Source: Allodiplogaster sudhausi (Eukaryota > Nematoda > Chromadorea > Rhabditida > Diplogasteridae). Taken from it: a stretch of DNA of 64,000 nt. A model generated the notes under the pieces. It made no database searches and was not told the origin of the DNA. It saw only the letters and a list, made by a program, of their open reading frames with translations. This document shows positions 34,717 to 45,900 of the stretch, in pieces; the stretch's first letter is position 1; each line of letters begins with the position of its first letter. The translations under genes and the position numbers were made by a program. The DNA lies in assembly GCA_945643635.1 (NCBI GenBank), contig CALZFC010000044.1, positions 1,696,001-1,760,000 of the forward strand, read 5' to 3'.

Positions 34717-37229
34717 TTACGTTTCCTTCTTGCGGTGGATGCCGCCAAAGTCGTTGTCGATTGCCTCGTCGTGCTCGCCGCGAAAGAATTTTTCGCCTGA
34801 ACCAGTTTTTATTATTATTATTACATGATCTAATTTTTGCAATCAATCGATTATTCTTTTAAACAATTAATTATTTTAATTAATAATAAATAATGTATTA
34901 ATTACCCATCTCCGCTTCGGTCGGGACGAGGAAGTGCATTCCGATGTGGCCGCGCTCGTCGATGAGAGCGACGGCGCCACGGTTCTTCTGAAGATTTCAG
35001 GAGGATTCTTCGGACGAATGCTTTTTTAAGAGATAAAAAATATAAGAAAAAAAACCTTGGAGACGAAGTAGTCGGGAGCGCTGAAGATGGTGAGCACGAG
35101 GCGGTTGCAGAAGAAGTTGAACCCGTTTAGCATCATCTGCACACGAAGATGTTTGGGCGTTTCAACTTTTTAATGCGTGCCAATATTAGGTAGTGATGAA
35201 ATAATTTCATGATAACCTCATATATAATTATGGAATCCTTGCCAAGATTACGAAAGAGTAATCAGCATTCTTGTTCATGATCACCTGATGAGATCGGATG
35301 ATGAGTCGGATGCCGATTTGCTTGCAAGTCGCGAGGGTCGCGTCTTCGCCAAAGTTGACGGAAACGCCGCGAATGACGTTCGGCTCAAAGCTGAACAAAA
35401 TTTAATATCATTTTTTTTAACTTTAGAAAAATTCACTTTGCCACTTTCATAGCCAACTGAAAGCGAACCCATGAAGCCCGAGCACCGGGTCGGCCCACAT
35501 GAGATCGAGCGCGAGCGGAGACTTCACAGGGTCGGGAAGGGGCTTCGGAAGCTCAAGAAGACAAAGTTCAGAAGATTTTCCACCCAGAAACACTTCCTTT
35601 CTTTGAGCATTCTAATGAAGAAGAAGGCAGAAGGGTACATTTCTGATATCATCAAGGCTCTTGAGATGGGGCGAGATTCCCCCGTGCATACAGAGAATCT
35701 CTCCGTTGATGAGGCACGCCACGGGCAGGTGGTTGAAGACGTCGTTGAAGAGCAACCAGATCCCGGGTCCACCCTTAGCATTACGGTACATTTGAATGCT
35801 GTATTTCCTTTATTTCACTTCTATAAATTCACAAAAATAGCCGTTGAAATCGTGTAGATTAATGCCTCTATTAAAACATTTCCCTCGCCTTCGGGTAGCG
35901 CTCGGTGATCTCTTCGTGGAAGCCGTAGTGGTAGTTGATGTTGCGCGACTCGTGATTCCCACGCAGGAGCATAAACTGAAAAAAACTGGATTACTATAGT
36001 TTTTCACCTGGATTTAGGAACAAAATTTTTAGCAAAATCTCAAACATTTGCATATTAAAAACGCATACTTAAAATATGCAAATTCACTCATCGTCAGCCT
36101 AAAACGTGCGCAATGATATATGTACATATTTACATCTAACAGCGAAACAAATGAATTCCAAATATTAATTTTTTTTTCCAGAAAATACCGTGAAGCCATG
36201 ATAATAGTACATTCATTGGCCCTTCTGGATTCTCAGGATAGAGAAAGAAAAAATTCGAGGCGAGACTTTGCTCCTCGACCTTGCTCGAGTAGAGGATCTT
36301 CAGCAAGAGGAGCAGCATGATGCACTCGATGGACTGCTGGCCACGGTCGACGTAGTCGCCGAGGAACACGAACTTGTGCAGCGTGTAGCCCTGCAAAACA
36401 AACAATTAGTAATTTTAAATTTAAATGAAATTTAAACAAATTTAGCGAGTGTTAAATTTAAAAAAAAAAATTAAAATTAAAAATGAGCATCTTGTCATTT
36501 GACCGCTCTCCTTATCACTGAGCTCGTGGAAAATGCGGCAGAGATCCTGGAACTGTAAATGGGAAGTGATATATTTTCGTGTCCTAAGCATTTTTGATTC
36601 TTGTGTTCTTGGATATTAATAATTTTTCCCAATTTCCTGTATTTCCTTCGCCGACCTGGCCATGGATGTCGCCGACCACCACGACGGGCGGCTGGATCTC
36701 CACGAGTTGCTTCTCCTTCTCCAGCACATCACGCGCGCACCACAGCGTCTTCAGGATATCTTGCTCGGTAAACGGGAACTGAATGGGGCGCTTTGTTTTT
36801 ATGCAATATTTAACAACAATTTTATTTGTCTTGTTTGAAATTTTTTTTAAATTTCACTTGTTCGTTATTAAAATGCTTATATATGTACACAGATCAATTT
36901 CTCCACCACAATCTTTCGTCAGAATGCTTTGCAACACAATCAGATGCAGTTTAAATTCAATAATTGCTAAATCCATTCAATCTGACATAGCTGCCAAAGT
37001 ACTCCTTCTTCATGAGCTTGCGGATAATCTTGGCGATGCGCTTTTGATGCTTGGTCAAGATCTTGTTAGGGTCGTCGCTCTGATCTGGCTGCAAAAGTCT
37101 CGTTACTTTCTTAATTCTCAATTCTTTCCTATAGTCGCACCACGCTGTTAAATTGTTGTTCGAGCAAAGAAAGAATAGAAAGTGTTTGACCGCTTCGCTG
37201 GCGACCGTCTTAGTCTTGTCATCGGACAT
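34717..37229 (-). CDS. PP1-family Ser/Thr phosphatase catalytic subunit, full-length copy
   Basis: PPP enzymes dephosphorylate Ser/Thr with two metal ions. Nematodes have many diverged PP1-like genes, some sperm-enriched. Twelve exons keep phase and give ~381 residues: 37229-37191, 37088-36987, 36778-36656, 36552-36496, 36390-36280, 35975-35878, 35798-35639, 35542-35469, 35390-35252, 35136-35056, 34987-34906, 34796-34717. Motifs in order: GDIHGQ, GDYVDRG, RGNHES, HGGISP, IIRSHQ and SAPDYF, the last in place of the usual SAPNYC. Metal ligands therefore look intact. The C-terminus ([20 protein letters not shown]) differs from PP1. Three oddities: the donor after GQM reads ACAAGA where the left copy has [17 protein letters not shown] carries three extra residues against the left copy; and several donors are GTC-type (GTCAAA, GTCAGA, GTCGGC, GTCGAG). 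The start codon lies seven bases from a minisatellite. Confidence 0.88.
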
Positions 37230-37235
37230 CGTGAC

Positions 37236-37598
37236 GCAGAGGAGAAAGAAAGAGCAGGGAGAGTGGAGAGAGCAGAGGAGAAAGAAAGAGCAGGGAGAGT
37301 GGAGAGAGCAGAGGAGAAAGAAAGAGCAGGGAGAGTGGAGAGAGCAGAGGAGAAAGAAAGAGCAGGGAGAGTGGAGAGAGCAGAGGAGAAAGAAAGAGCA
37401 GGGAGAGTGGAGAGAGCAGAGGAGAAAGAAAGAGCAGGGAGAGTGGAGAGAGCAGAGGAGAAAGAAAGAGCAGGGAGAGTGGAGAGAGCAGAGGAGAAAG
37501 AAAGAGCAGGGAGAGTGGAGAGAGCAGAGGAGAAAGAAAGAGCAGGGAGAGTGGAGAGCAGAGGAGAAAGAAAGAGCAGGGAGAGTGGAGAGAGCAGA
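37236..37598. repeat. 36-bp minisatellite, ~10 copies
   Basis: Tandem near-identical units begin GCAGAGGAGAAAGAAAGAGC and continue AGGGAGAGTGGAGAGA. The penultimate unit lacks two bases. The array lies between the PP1-like start codon and its upstream region, so it occupies the promoter or 5' UTR of that minus-strand gene. The plus-strand frames across it (RRKKEQGEWREQ repeats) are taken as spurious. Confidence 0.93.
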
Positions 37599-38264
37599 AA
37601 GCGGCTGCTTACGATGAGTGGAGTGGGAAGAGAATGAGGATTCTGCTGGCCGCAGTCTCTTTTATACTTTCTATTCTACCCCAATTTAAAGAGTTCTTCG
37701 TACTTTCACTGAAAGGGCGAAGCTCCGGCAAGAACAACATCCGATTTCAAATTCAATTGAAAAAATCACGTCAAATTTCACAGGAATTTATCAAGTTTTC
37801 CTGTCCTTAAAAGTATTGATCACCAACAGAATTATTGCACAATATGTATGTACATAAGCATAAATCTAGGTTTAATTTTAACAATCAAATAAATTTTTTG
37901 TTAGTTCGACTTTTAAAATGCAAAGAACAACAATTTCATACAATGATCGTTTTTATGCTTCAGTTTTTATGATGACCTCATTGCAAAGTTTGCCAAACTG
38001 CGCTTGCAAGAAAACAGGAAAGAAAAAGAAAGGTTGTATATTCGTGGTTTTCCAGCATTATTTCATCTTACTGTTGCACAGTTGATTGAAATTTCCTAAT
38101 ACCCTAGCAGGAACCACTGTTTCCCCCGCTTGGCGTAAGTGCGAGCGTTTCAGCACGGGCAGTTTTGTACTGACTTTCCTGTTTCTTCTTATAAGTCATC
38201 CCCAGGGTGCCGTACCCTTTCTGGTTTGTGGTTACTACTATTTTGCGCTGTAAACACGTAGGGA

Positions 38265-38420
38265 GTTGAGCTAATTGTAAGTCGAATAAGCTATAGCAGA
38301 GTTCTGTACGGCCCTGGGGGCCGAGATACAGACCCTCTGAAAGACGCTAAGACAAACCGCGGACTTTCAAGCCTTCTAGAGTGCTCGTAGCGCCTAGAGA
38401 CCTTATATAGGCGTACCTTT
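38265..38420. repeat. Solo copy of the palindrome-core repeat
   Basis: Shares, in the same orientation as 34330-34500, the order 'gagctat', 'gtctat/gttctgtac', GGGGCCGAGATA, 'agac', 'ttctagag-gct', GCGCCTAGAGAC and a final 'ggtac'. Identity is moderate, indicating an older insertion of the same family. Confidence 0.55.
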
Positions 38421-39394
38421 GGTACCTCTACCGATAGTAACAAAGTAGCAATTTGCGTAAATTTTCATATTACAAATTTCCATAATGGACCATTTCAAGT
38501 GTAGCAAAAGCAAGGAACCCCTTGTTTCCCCTGCCTTCCTGGGGATCAGGTGGGATCCTTTCTTCGCTCTCTCCGCGCGAATATAAATACCGTCTATTTG
38601 GATTCCTGCCCGAGATCGAATGGAAGTAGCAGTACTGTAAATTCGCGAAAAAAATCGACAAAAAGTTGTGAATTGTAAGAACTTCTTATGATTTCTCGAC
38701 TTTTATTCGATGTTTTGTTGGAAGGCAAATAGACGACATCTATATTCGCATGGAGAGCGCAAAGAAAGGATCCTATCTGCTCCCCCGGAAAGCAAGGGTG
38801 TTTATCTGTTTTGTAGGCGATGGGAGGAAAGAGGATTGGCAGGATATTCCACGATTTTACTATGAAAACTACACCATTAAATCTTTTAATTGTTACATTT
38901 TCTTGGATATTGCAAAAAAAAAATGCACGTCTAAATTCAGCGCATTGAACTGTAGATCGAAATAAAATTGAGAAATGATAACCGTTTTCAGCTCGCAATG
39001 TTGAATTCTTATTGTTAGGCCCTGAACGATAAACTTAGGTGTGTTTTTCGTTGTCTTCTTTCTTTAATTGATTTGCGAACTATCAACACATGTCTCCATT
39101 TTATTTGCAATCTTTGCTTTTCTTCAACGATCCGTCATGAATGATAATTGCAGCGTTATATCTTTTTTTTCTATTGTAAAACGAACTTAAGATAACTTAA
39201 TTAAGCACTCAACAAAAAACTAAAAATACAAGAGAGAACAGTTGAAATTTGACATAGTATCTATAAATCTGAACCTATTTAATTTAACGGTAACTTCACT
39301 GTTTCTCTGAATGAATGACGTCAATGTCGCTTTCGCAACTTGAACTACTGGCATTCGCTCATGCTTTCTTGCACTATCATTTCCATATTATTTC

Positions 39395-39747
39395 TTCTTT
39401 TCTCTCGTTCTGTCTCTCTTGCATTGTATATATCTCTTCATCTCCTTTTCTCTCTCTGTCTCCGCTTCCCTCCATCTCTCCTCTATAAATCCATCCTTCT
39501 CTATTTCCTTCACATGTGCGTCATAAGCGCACTGTCTCCTTATCAGAACAGATTGCCCCGATCCGTAAGATTCTCTTACCGCATGCATTTCCTCTTATAC
39601 TGTTTCCCGCCCATTTCCCTCTCTTACATTTCTCATCTCTCTCATCTCTCTCATCTCTCTCATTTCTCTTAGTCTCTTACTCTTTCTAACCTCTCTCTCT
39701 CACTCCTTTCTTTCTCTCCTGCTCTCTTTCTCTCTCTCGCTTACCTC

Positions 39748-39790
<43 letters not shown>
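39395..39790. repeat. CT-rich low-complexity tract
   Basis: Irregular CT-rich DNA that becomes a pure CT microsatellite at about 39745-39787. Ser/Leu-rich frames over it are ignored. Confidence 0.8.
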
Positions 39791-39791
<1 letters not shown>

Positions 39792-40224
39792 GTGTTTCCC
39801 TCTCTCTGTGGAACAAGACAACAATACAATTATAGATAGCACACTGATTGAGCGATAGTGATCGCTCGATTCCTTATCGCCTACGCAACGTCAGCTTCCA
39901 AAGGCTTCTTCAGGTGCTTGAAAAGAGAAATGAGAGCAAGGAAATCGACTCCTTTACTCGCTTGCTTCTCTTTATGCGCGAGCTAAGAACTTCATCGATT
40001 TTTTCCCAAATCTAAAGTTTATTTCATTTATATTCAGGACAGCAAAGTAGTCCAATAATTTTCGCGACTAGAGCAGTGACTTTTGAAAATTATATTTTCC
40101 CGCTTTAATGGAGCATGAAATTCAATCGTAATTTTTTCGAATTTTTCTCTCTGAATAAAATGCTTTCTCGTCCTTGTGTCAGGGAAAAGGGCGCGAATTC
40201 AAATAAGGTTTTTGGCTCCTTTAA

Positions 40225-42894
40225 GAGAGCCTCTCTGTAAGACTCAAGGAGGCTTGTATAGGCTCCTGCCCTGAGGAATTTTTGTTTTCTTTTAATTTGA
40301 AAACTTTATGAGGGATGTATCCCTTGTTCATAACAAAGTCTACGCGGTCAGAAAGTTTAGAAAAATTTTTTTCCACTTAGATATAAGTCGTAATGTTCTT
40401 AAATTTAGGATGACCATATCTAACGTTATACTTAATATTTCTCAATATTCTTTTCAATGTTCGATTTCTTGTCGAAAACTACACAAAAAAGTCCCAGATG
40501 ACCATATTCGAAAAATTAAAATTTTTATAACTTTTGGTCAATTGAATTTTTTGAAATGTCGTTTTCAGGCAATAACTTTTTTTATTATTATGACTTGCAG
40601 AAAACTGAATTTTCCATAAGAAAGAGGGGAAAAAATTACACATAATATGTGTCTACGAGGAAAAATCTCCGATACCTTTTTTGGGTATCTGCATTTGAAT
40701 ATGGGTTTCTGAGCAAATTTCGGCTTTGGCTGCAAACCATAATTTCTTTCAAACTTCATCAATTTTAAAACCGAATAGTCCATTCGATGTAATTTTTTAT
40801 CCTCTTTAAAATAGTATGTACTTTGTTTGCAAAAGAAATTAGTCTAAAGGCCTAAAATTGACTTTTTGTGTTTTTGGCCAATTTCTGGTGTTAAAATACT
40901 CGTTCTTTGGACCATTAATGGGTCATATAGACCGACTTTCCTCATAATGTTTACTCTACAAGAAAGAGCAGTTAAAACTGAGTCGGATACAGCTTTTTCA
41001 TCAAAATCTGAGGATACTTTTTTTGGGAATACGTATTTGAATGCTGACTGCTGACGGCGATATTGCTGAATATTTTTTAGCAAATATTTAAAATTAGTTT
41101 TTTTGAAATATCTAACACCCAATAATCTGTATTCCCGAATTCTTTGCAGTTCTTTCATGATATACCACTCAAAAGTACTCAAAAAGCCAAGAAATTTCAT
41201 GTTTACAAGCCTAGATGGCGAAATAAATGTACGAAAACTCCTTCGGGGCCAACTATCAGGTCATTTGTGAGCCTGATTGCCAAAAAGGTCATAACCATTC
41301 GAAACAGCAGAGACTTTTACATAATATATCCACCGATGAAAGAGAATAACCTGTAGATGTTTCAGAAATCTTGAAATTTCGAAAAACAAATCGACTACAG
41401 GATTCGACTATTTTGAGCTGTTCTGCGAAAGCTGTTAAAAATGGAAACTATGTTCGGAAAACTCTACAATAATGTTTGTTGAGACGAGAAACATGAATTT
41501 GATGTTCATTTTCTACTTTTGAGTACCATCCATGGTACTTTTGCCAGAAGAATGAAATATAAAATGCAAAAAAAAAATTCATTTCGATCAAGCGTACCAT
41601 GGATGGTACTCAAAAGTAGAAAATGAACATCAAATTTATGTTTCTCGTCTCAACAAACATTATTGTAGAGTTTTCCGAACATAGTTTCCATTTTTAACAG
41701 CTTTCGCAGAACAGCTCAAAATAGTCGAATCCTGTAGTCGATTTTTTTTCGAAATTTCAAGATTTCTGAAACATATACAGGTTTTGCTCTTTCATCGGTG
41801 GATATATTATGTAAAAGTCTCTGCTCTTTCGAATGGTTATGACCTTTCTGGCAATCAGGCTCACAAATGACCTGATAGTTGGCTTCGAAGGAGTTTTCGT
41901 ACATTTATTTCGCCATCTTGGCTCGTAAAAATGAAATTTCTTGACATTTTGAGTACCTTTGAGTGATATATCATGGAAGACCTGCAAAGAATTCGGGAAT
42001 ACAGATTATTGGGTGTTAGATATTTCAAAAAAAAACTAATTTTAAATATTTGCTAAAAAATATTCAGCAATATCGCCGTCAGCAGTCAGCATTCAAATAC
42101 GTATTCCCAAAAATATTATAATCAGATTTTGATGAAAAAGCTGTATCCGACTCAGTTTTAACTGCTCTTTCTTGTAGAGTAAACATTATGAGGAAAGTCG
42201 GTCTATATGACCCATTAATGGTACAAAGAACGAGTATTTTAACACCAGAAATTGGCCAAAAACACAAAAAGTCAATTTTAGGCCTTTAAACTAATTTCTT
42301 TTGCAAACAAAGTATATAATATTTTAAAGAGGATAAAAAATTACATCGAATGGACTATTCGGTTTTAAAATTGATGAAGTTTGAAAGAAATTATGGTTTG
42401 CAGCCAAAGCCGAAATTTGCTCAGAAACCCATATTCAAATGCAGATACCCAAAAAAAGTATCGGAGATTTTTCCTCGTAGACACATATTATGTGTAATTT
42501 TTTCCCCTCTTTCTTATGGAAAATTCAGTTTTCTGCAAGTCATAATAATAAAAAAAGTTATTGCCTGAAAACGACATTTCAAAAAATTCAATTGACCAAA
42601 AGTTATAAAAATTTCAATTTTTCGAAAATGGTCATCTGGGACTTTTTTGTGTAGTTTTCGACAAGGAATCGAACATAGAAAAGAATATTGAGAAATATTA
42701 AGCATAACGTTAGATATGGTCATCCAAATTTTATGAACATTACGACTTATATCTAAGTGGAAAAAATTTTTCTAAACTTTCTGACCGCGTAGACTTCGTT
42801 ATGAACAAGGGATACATCTCTCATAAAGTTTACAACGCTATACTAAACAAAAATTCCTCGGGCAGGCGCCCTCGATCCTTACAGAGAGGCTCTC
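40225..42894. mobile_element. Long foldback element 1 with TTAA flanks
   Basis: Ends are GAGAGCCTCTCTGTAAG and its reverse complement, each directly flanked by TTAA (40221-40224 and 42895-42898). TTAA is the target used by piggyBac-type transposases. Nearly the whole 2.67 kb is an inverted repeat, left ~40225-41555 and right ~41590-42894, around a short centre near 41573 with ACCATGGATGGTACTC palindromes. Arms are highly similar but carry scattered substitutions. No transposase is encoded; both arms show the same short non-coding frames. Its right end is 12 bases before the start codon at 42911. Confidence 0.85.
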
Positions 42895-42910
42895 TTAAGC
42901 AGTCCTCAAG

Positions 42911-45900
42911 ATGCGCACCCTAATCGTGCTCGCGCTCGTTTCTGTGCTTCTTCTCGCGTCACTAGGCGCCGACGCCAAGAAAGTCAAGGGGTACTGTTAT
43001 TTAATTATTAATTACTAATTATTTAGTTATATTCAAAATTTGCTTAATAATTTGAAAACTCTTTATCAAAATTATTATCAAAAAAAGAGGAACAAAAGTA
43101 TTTTCATTTAAAAATACAGTCGTTTTAGTAAGCAGGAGAAGGCGCCGAAGAAGGGAGCCGAAGTGGCAGCTGAAAAGGGAGAGAGCGTGGCGGCGAAGGA
43201 GACGACGAAGAAGCAGACAAAGGGAAAGGGGGAGAAGGTCGTGGCGGAGAAGGCGGGCGCGAAGAAGCAAAAGGGTGCCAAGGGAAAGGCGGCGGTAGGA
43301 ATTCTATTTCATTTCTTTTAGTTAAAAAATTTTAGTTGTTTTTTCACAACGTTTAATTGTTGTTTGTTATCGTTCTTCAATTCAAGCGTTATCTCACCAA
43401 AGTGAACGCTTTTAAAAGGCTTGTTTTTTTCCTGGCATCTATATATTTTACGCATTGTCCGCATTGTTGTTTTCTTTAGAAGAAGCAGATAAAGAAGGAG
43501 AAGATCGAAGAGCCGGCTGTTGAGGAGGTCCGAATCGGTCTTTTTTTTATTTAATTGTTTTAAGAGAGCCTCTCTGTAAGGATCAAGCAGCCCTCAATGG
43601 GGGCCTGCCCCGGCGCAAAATTTTCCGATTCAGTTGTCCAAAATTTTATTAGGGGTACTCATACGCACTGTAAAGAATATTAGTAGATCAATTTTGTTAT
43701 AAAATTTTTTTCCTTGTCTAGGCATGCAAAAGTAAGGAAAAAGTATAATTCGCCATAAATTTCTTTAACATCAATATTTTTCAATTTTCTTTTTTTTATT
43801 GACATCTCCGTTGAATTCTAAACGAAAACTCTGTTGATGTATTTGATCAAATGTTATATTTTCATATCGAAAAATAATTTTAAATATTTCAATTTGACCG
43901 TTGAATACCTTATACTCAAAACTTTTTGGGTACTATATCTCAAATTGTAGAGCGTTAAAAACTGTATAACATTTCTTCTTTTCGTTTCATGTATCCTTCC
44001 CTAGAGGGGTTAAAAATAGGCTCAAATACGGGTACCTCGGCGACATCGGATTCAAGGAATGCGTGAAAAAAGGTTAAATAATTGTTTTAGCATAAAGTGA
44101 ACCACTTCATTCAATTCAGCGCGTTTTTATTGTCAGAAAGTTATATATCAAAATTCATTAAACTATCGCTTTCCACGAAGAAAACTCATTTTTCGATTTT
44201 GCTACCATGGAAAGAAAATGACCTAAACTATTCGAATCCCTATATTTTCGACAGATTCAAAGACTACAGAAGGTGAATAGTACTATTTTGTACGCGACAA
44301 AATTCTCTACAAAATCTCTCCTCATTTACATCTGGATAGGACGTCCCTACCAATGACTGTATCGATTTTCCCATGGCGGTCGCGTCAAAACTGACAGATC
44401 AGCATTTTACAAGTTTTCGTGCAATCTTAATGTTTCCTACTCATCCAATACACCATTCTGCTCCACGAAGCATCCTGAGGGCAGAACCGATGTTTATTTT
44501 GCAAATTTCCCGTGGTAAAAGCCCGCAAAAGGGTTTGCATGCGCGCGGAATTGAACCTGCGACCCATGATATCGACGTGCACAACCAATACGACAAAATT
44601 TCATTTAAAAATTCATTTCTCGAGACTGCTTGAACAAATTTTATAGGTTGAACTATCAATCGATAGCAATTTTTGCGCTCTATCGACATAAAAATATCCG
44701 CCAAAAAGTGTAAAATGATGGTAATACCGAATAAGACGCCAAAATATTCGAACACAAAAAAGTAAATCAAGCAATTTATTCATGAAGATGTGATGTATGG
44801 GAACATTGTTCGTATTCGCGAAAGCTATCTAATAGCATATGAAATGTGGTGATAGGTTGAATATGCGAGAAGTAGAGGCTGCGGAACTGGCCCCTTTTGC
44901 GGGCTTTTACCACGGGAAATTTGCAAAATAAACATCGGTTCTGCCTTCAGGATGCTTCGTGGAGCAGAATGGTGTATTGGATGAGTAGGAAACATTAAGA
45001 TTGCACGAAAAGTTGTAAAATGCTGATCTGTCAGTTTTGACGCGACCGCCATGAGAAAATCGATACAGTCATTGGTAGGGACGTCCTATCCAGATGTAAA
45101 TGAGGTATTTTGTAGATAATTTTGTCGCGTACAAAATAGTACTATTCACCTTCTGTAGTCTTTGCATCTGTCGAAAATATAGCGATTCGAATAGTTTTAG
45201 GTCATTTTCTTTCCATGATAGCAAAATCGAAAAATGAGTTTTTTTCGTGGAAAGCGATAGTTTAATGAATTTTGATATATAACTTTTCTGACAAGAAAAA
45301 CGCGCTGAATTGAATGAAGTGGTTCACTTTATGCTAAAACAATTATTTAACCTTTTTTTCACGCATTCCTTGAATCCGATGTCGCCGAGGTACCCGTATG
45401 TGAGCCTATTTTTAACCCCCCTAAGGAAGGATACATGAAACGAAAAGAAGATATGTTATACAGTTTTTAACGCTCTACAATTTGAGATATAGTACCCAAA
45501 AAGTTTTGAGTATAAGGTATTCAACGGTCAAATTGAAATATTTAAAATTATTTTTCGATATGAAAATATAACATTTGATCAAATACATCAACAGAGTTTT
45601 CGTTTATAATTCAACGTAGATGCCAATAAAAAAAAGACAATTGAAAACTATTGATTTTGAAGCGAGATACATCAAATCACAAATTATCCAAACATTTAAC
45701 TGTTCACGTAAGTATATTTTTTGAAAAAAAAATTTTTGCCATCTAATCTTGTTACTGGGGCCCAGTGCCATGTCCGGCAACGTTTTCGCTCTCGAAATCC
45801 AACATCTGGATCTGGGGCAGGCCCTACTGGAGGCATACGGAGAGGCTCTCTTAAATTAAATAAAAAAAACAACAAAGATTTTAAATATTTCTAACCTAAC

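Larger units (their letters stand above)
31864..36764. repeat. Large head-to-head inverted duplication carrying a PP1-like gene
   Basis: The left arm (31864-~34002) and right arm (~34148-36764) are nearly identical reverse complements, introns included. They are separated by ~145 bases of unpaired centre. The right arm is about 480 bases longer. Most of the excess is right-arm 34504-34968, which is absent from the left arm at the junction near 33647. Small differences include a 9-base insertion in the right copy's exon (near 36376-36384). High intron identity implies a young duplication or ongoing arm-to-arm conversion. Confidence 0.92.
37640..40220. other. Intergenic region without a supported gene
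   Basis: AT-rich DNA, a relative of the foldback repeat (38265-38420) and a CT-rich tract. The minus frame at 38594-38998 and plus frame at 38750-38965 have no family resemblance. A short minus frame near 39887-39921 (HLKKPLEADVA, stop) follows an acceptor-like TTTCAAG but is too short to support. Confidence 0.4.

Noticed and set aside
37236..37598. CRISPR-like array
   Set aside because: Units are contiguous with no unique spacers, and the genome is eukaryotic. It is a minisatellite.
37153..37637. Repeat-encoded frames with RRKKEQGEWREQ units
   Set aside because: The 36-bp unit is a multiple of three, so any open frame stays open through the array. No start context, signal or neighbouring exon supports a protein.
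40308..42723. Mirror-image frames of 60-118 residues in foldback element 1
   Set aside because: The same short frames occur in both arms because the arms are inverted copies. They are AT-rich, unrelated to transposases and carry scattered stops.
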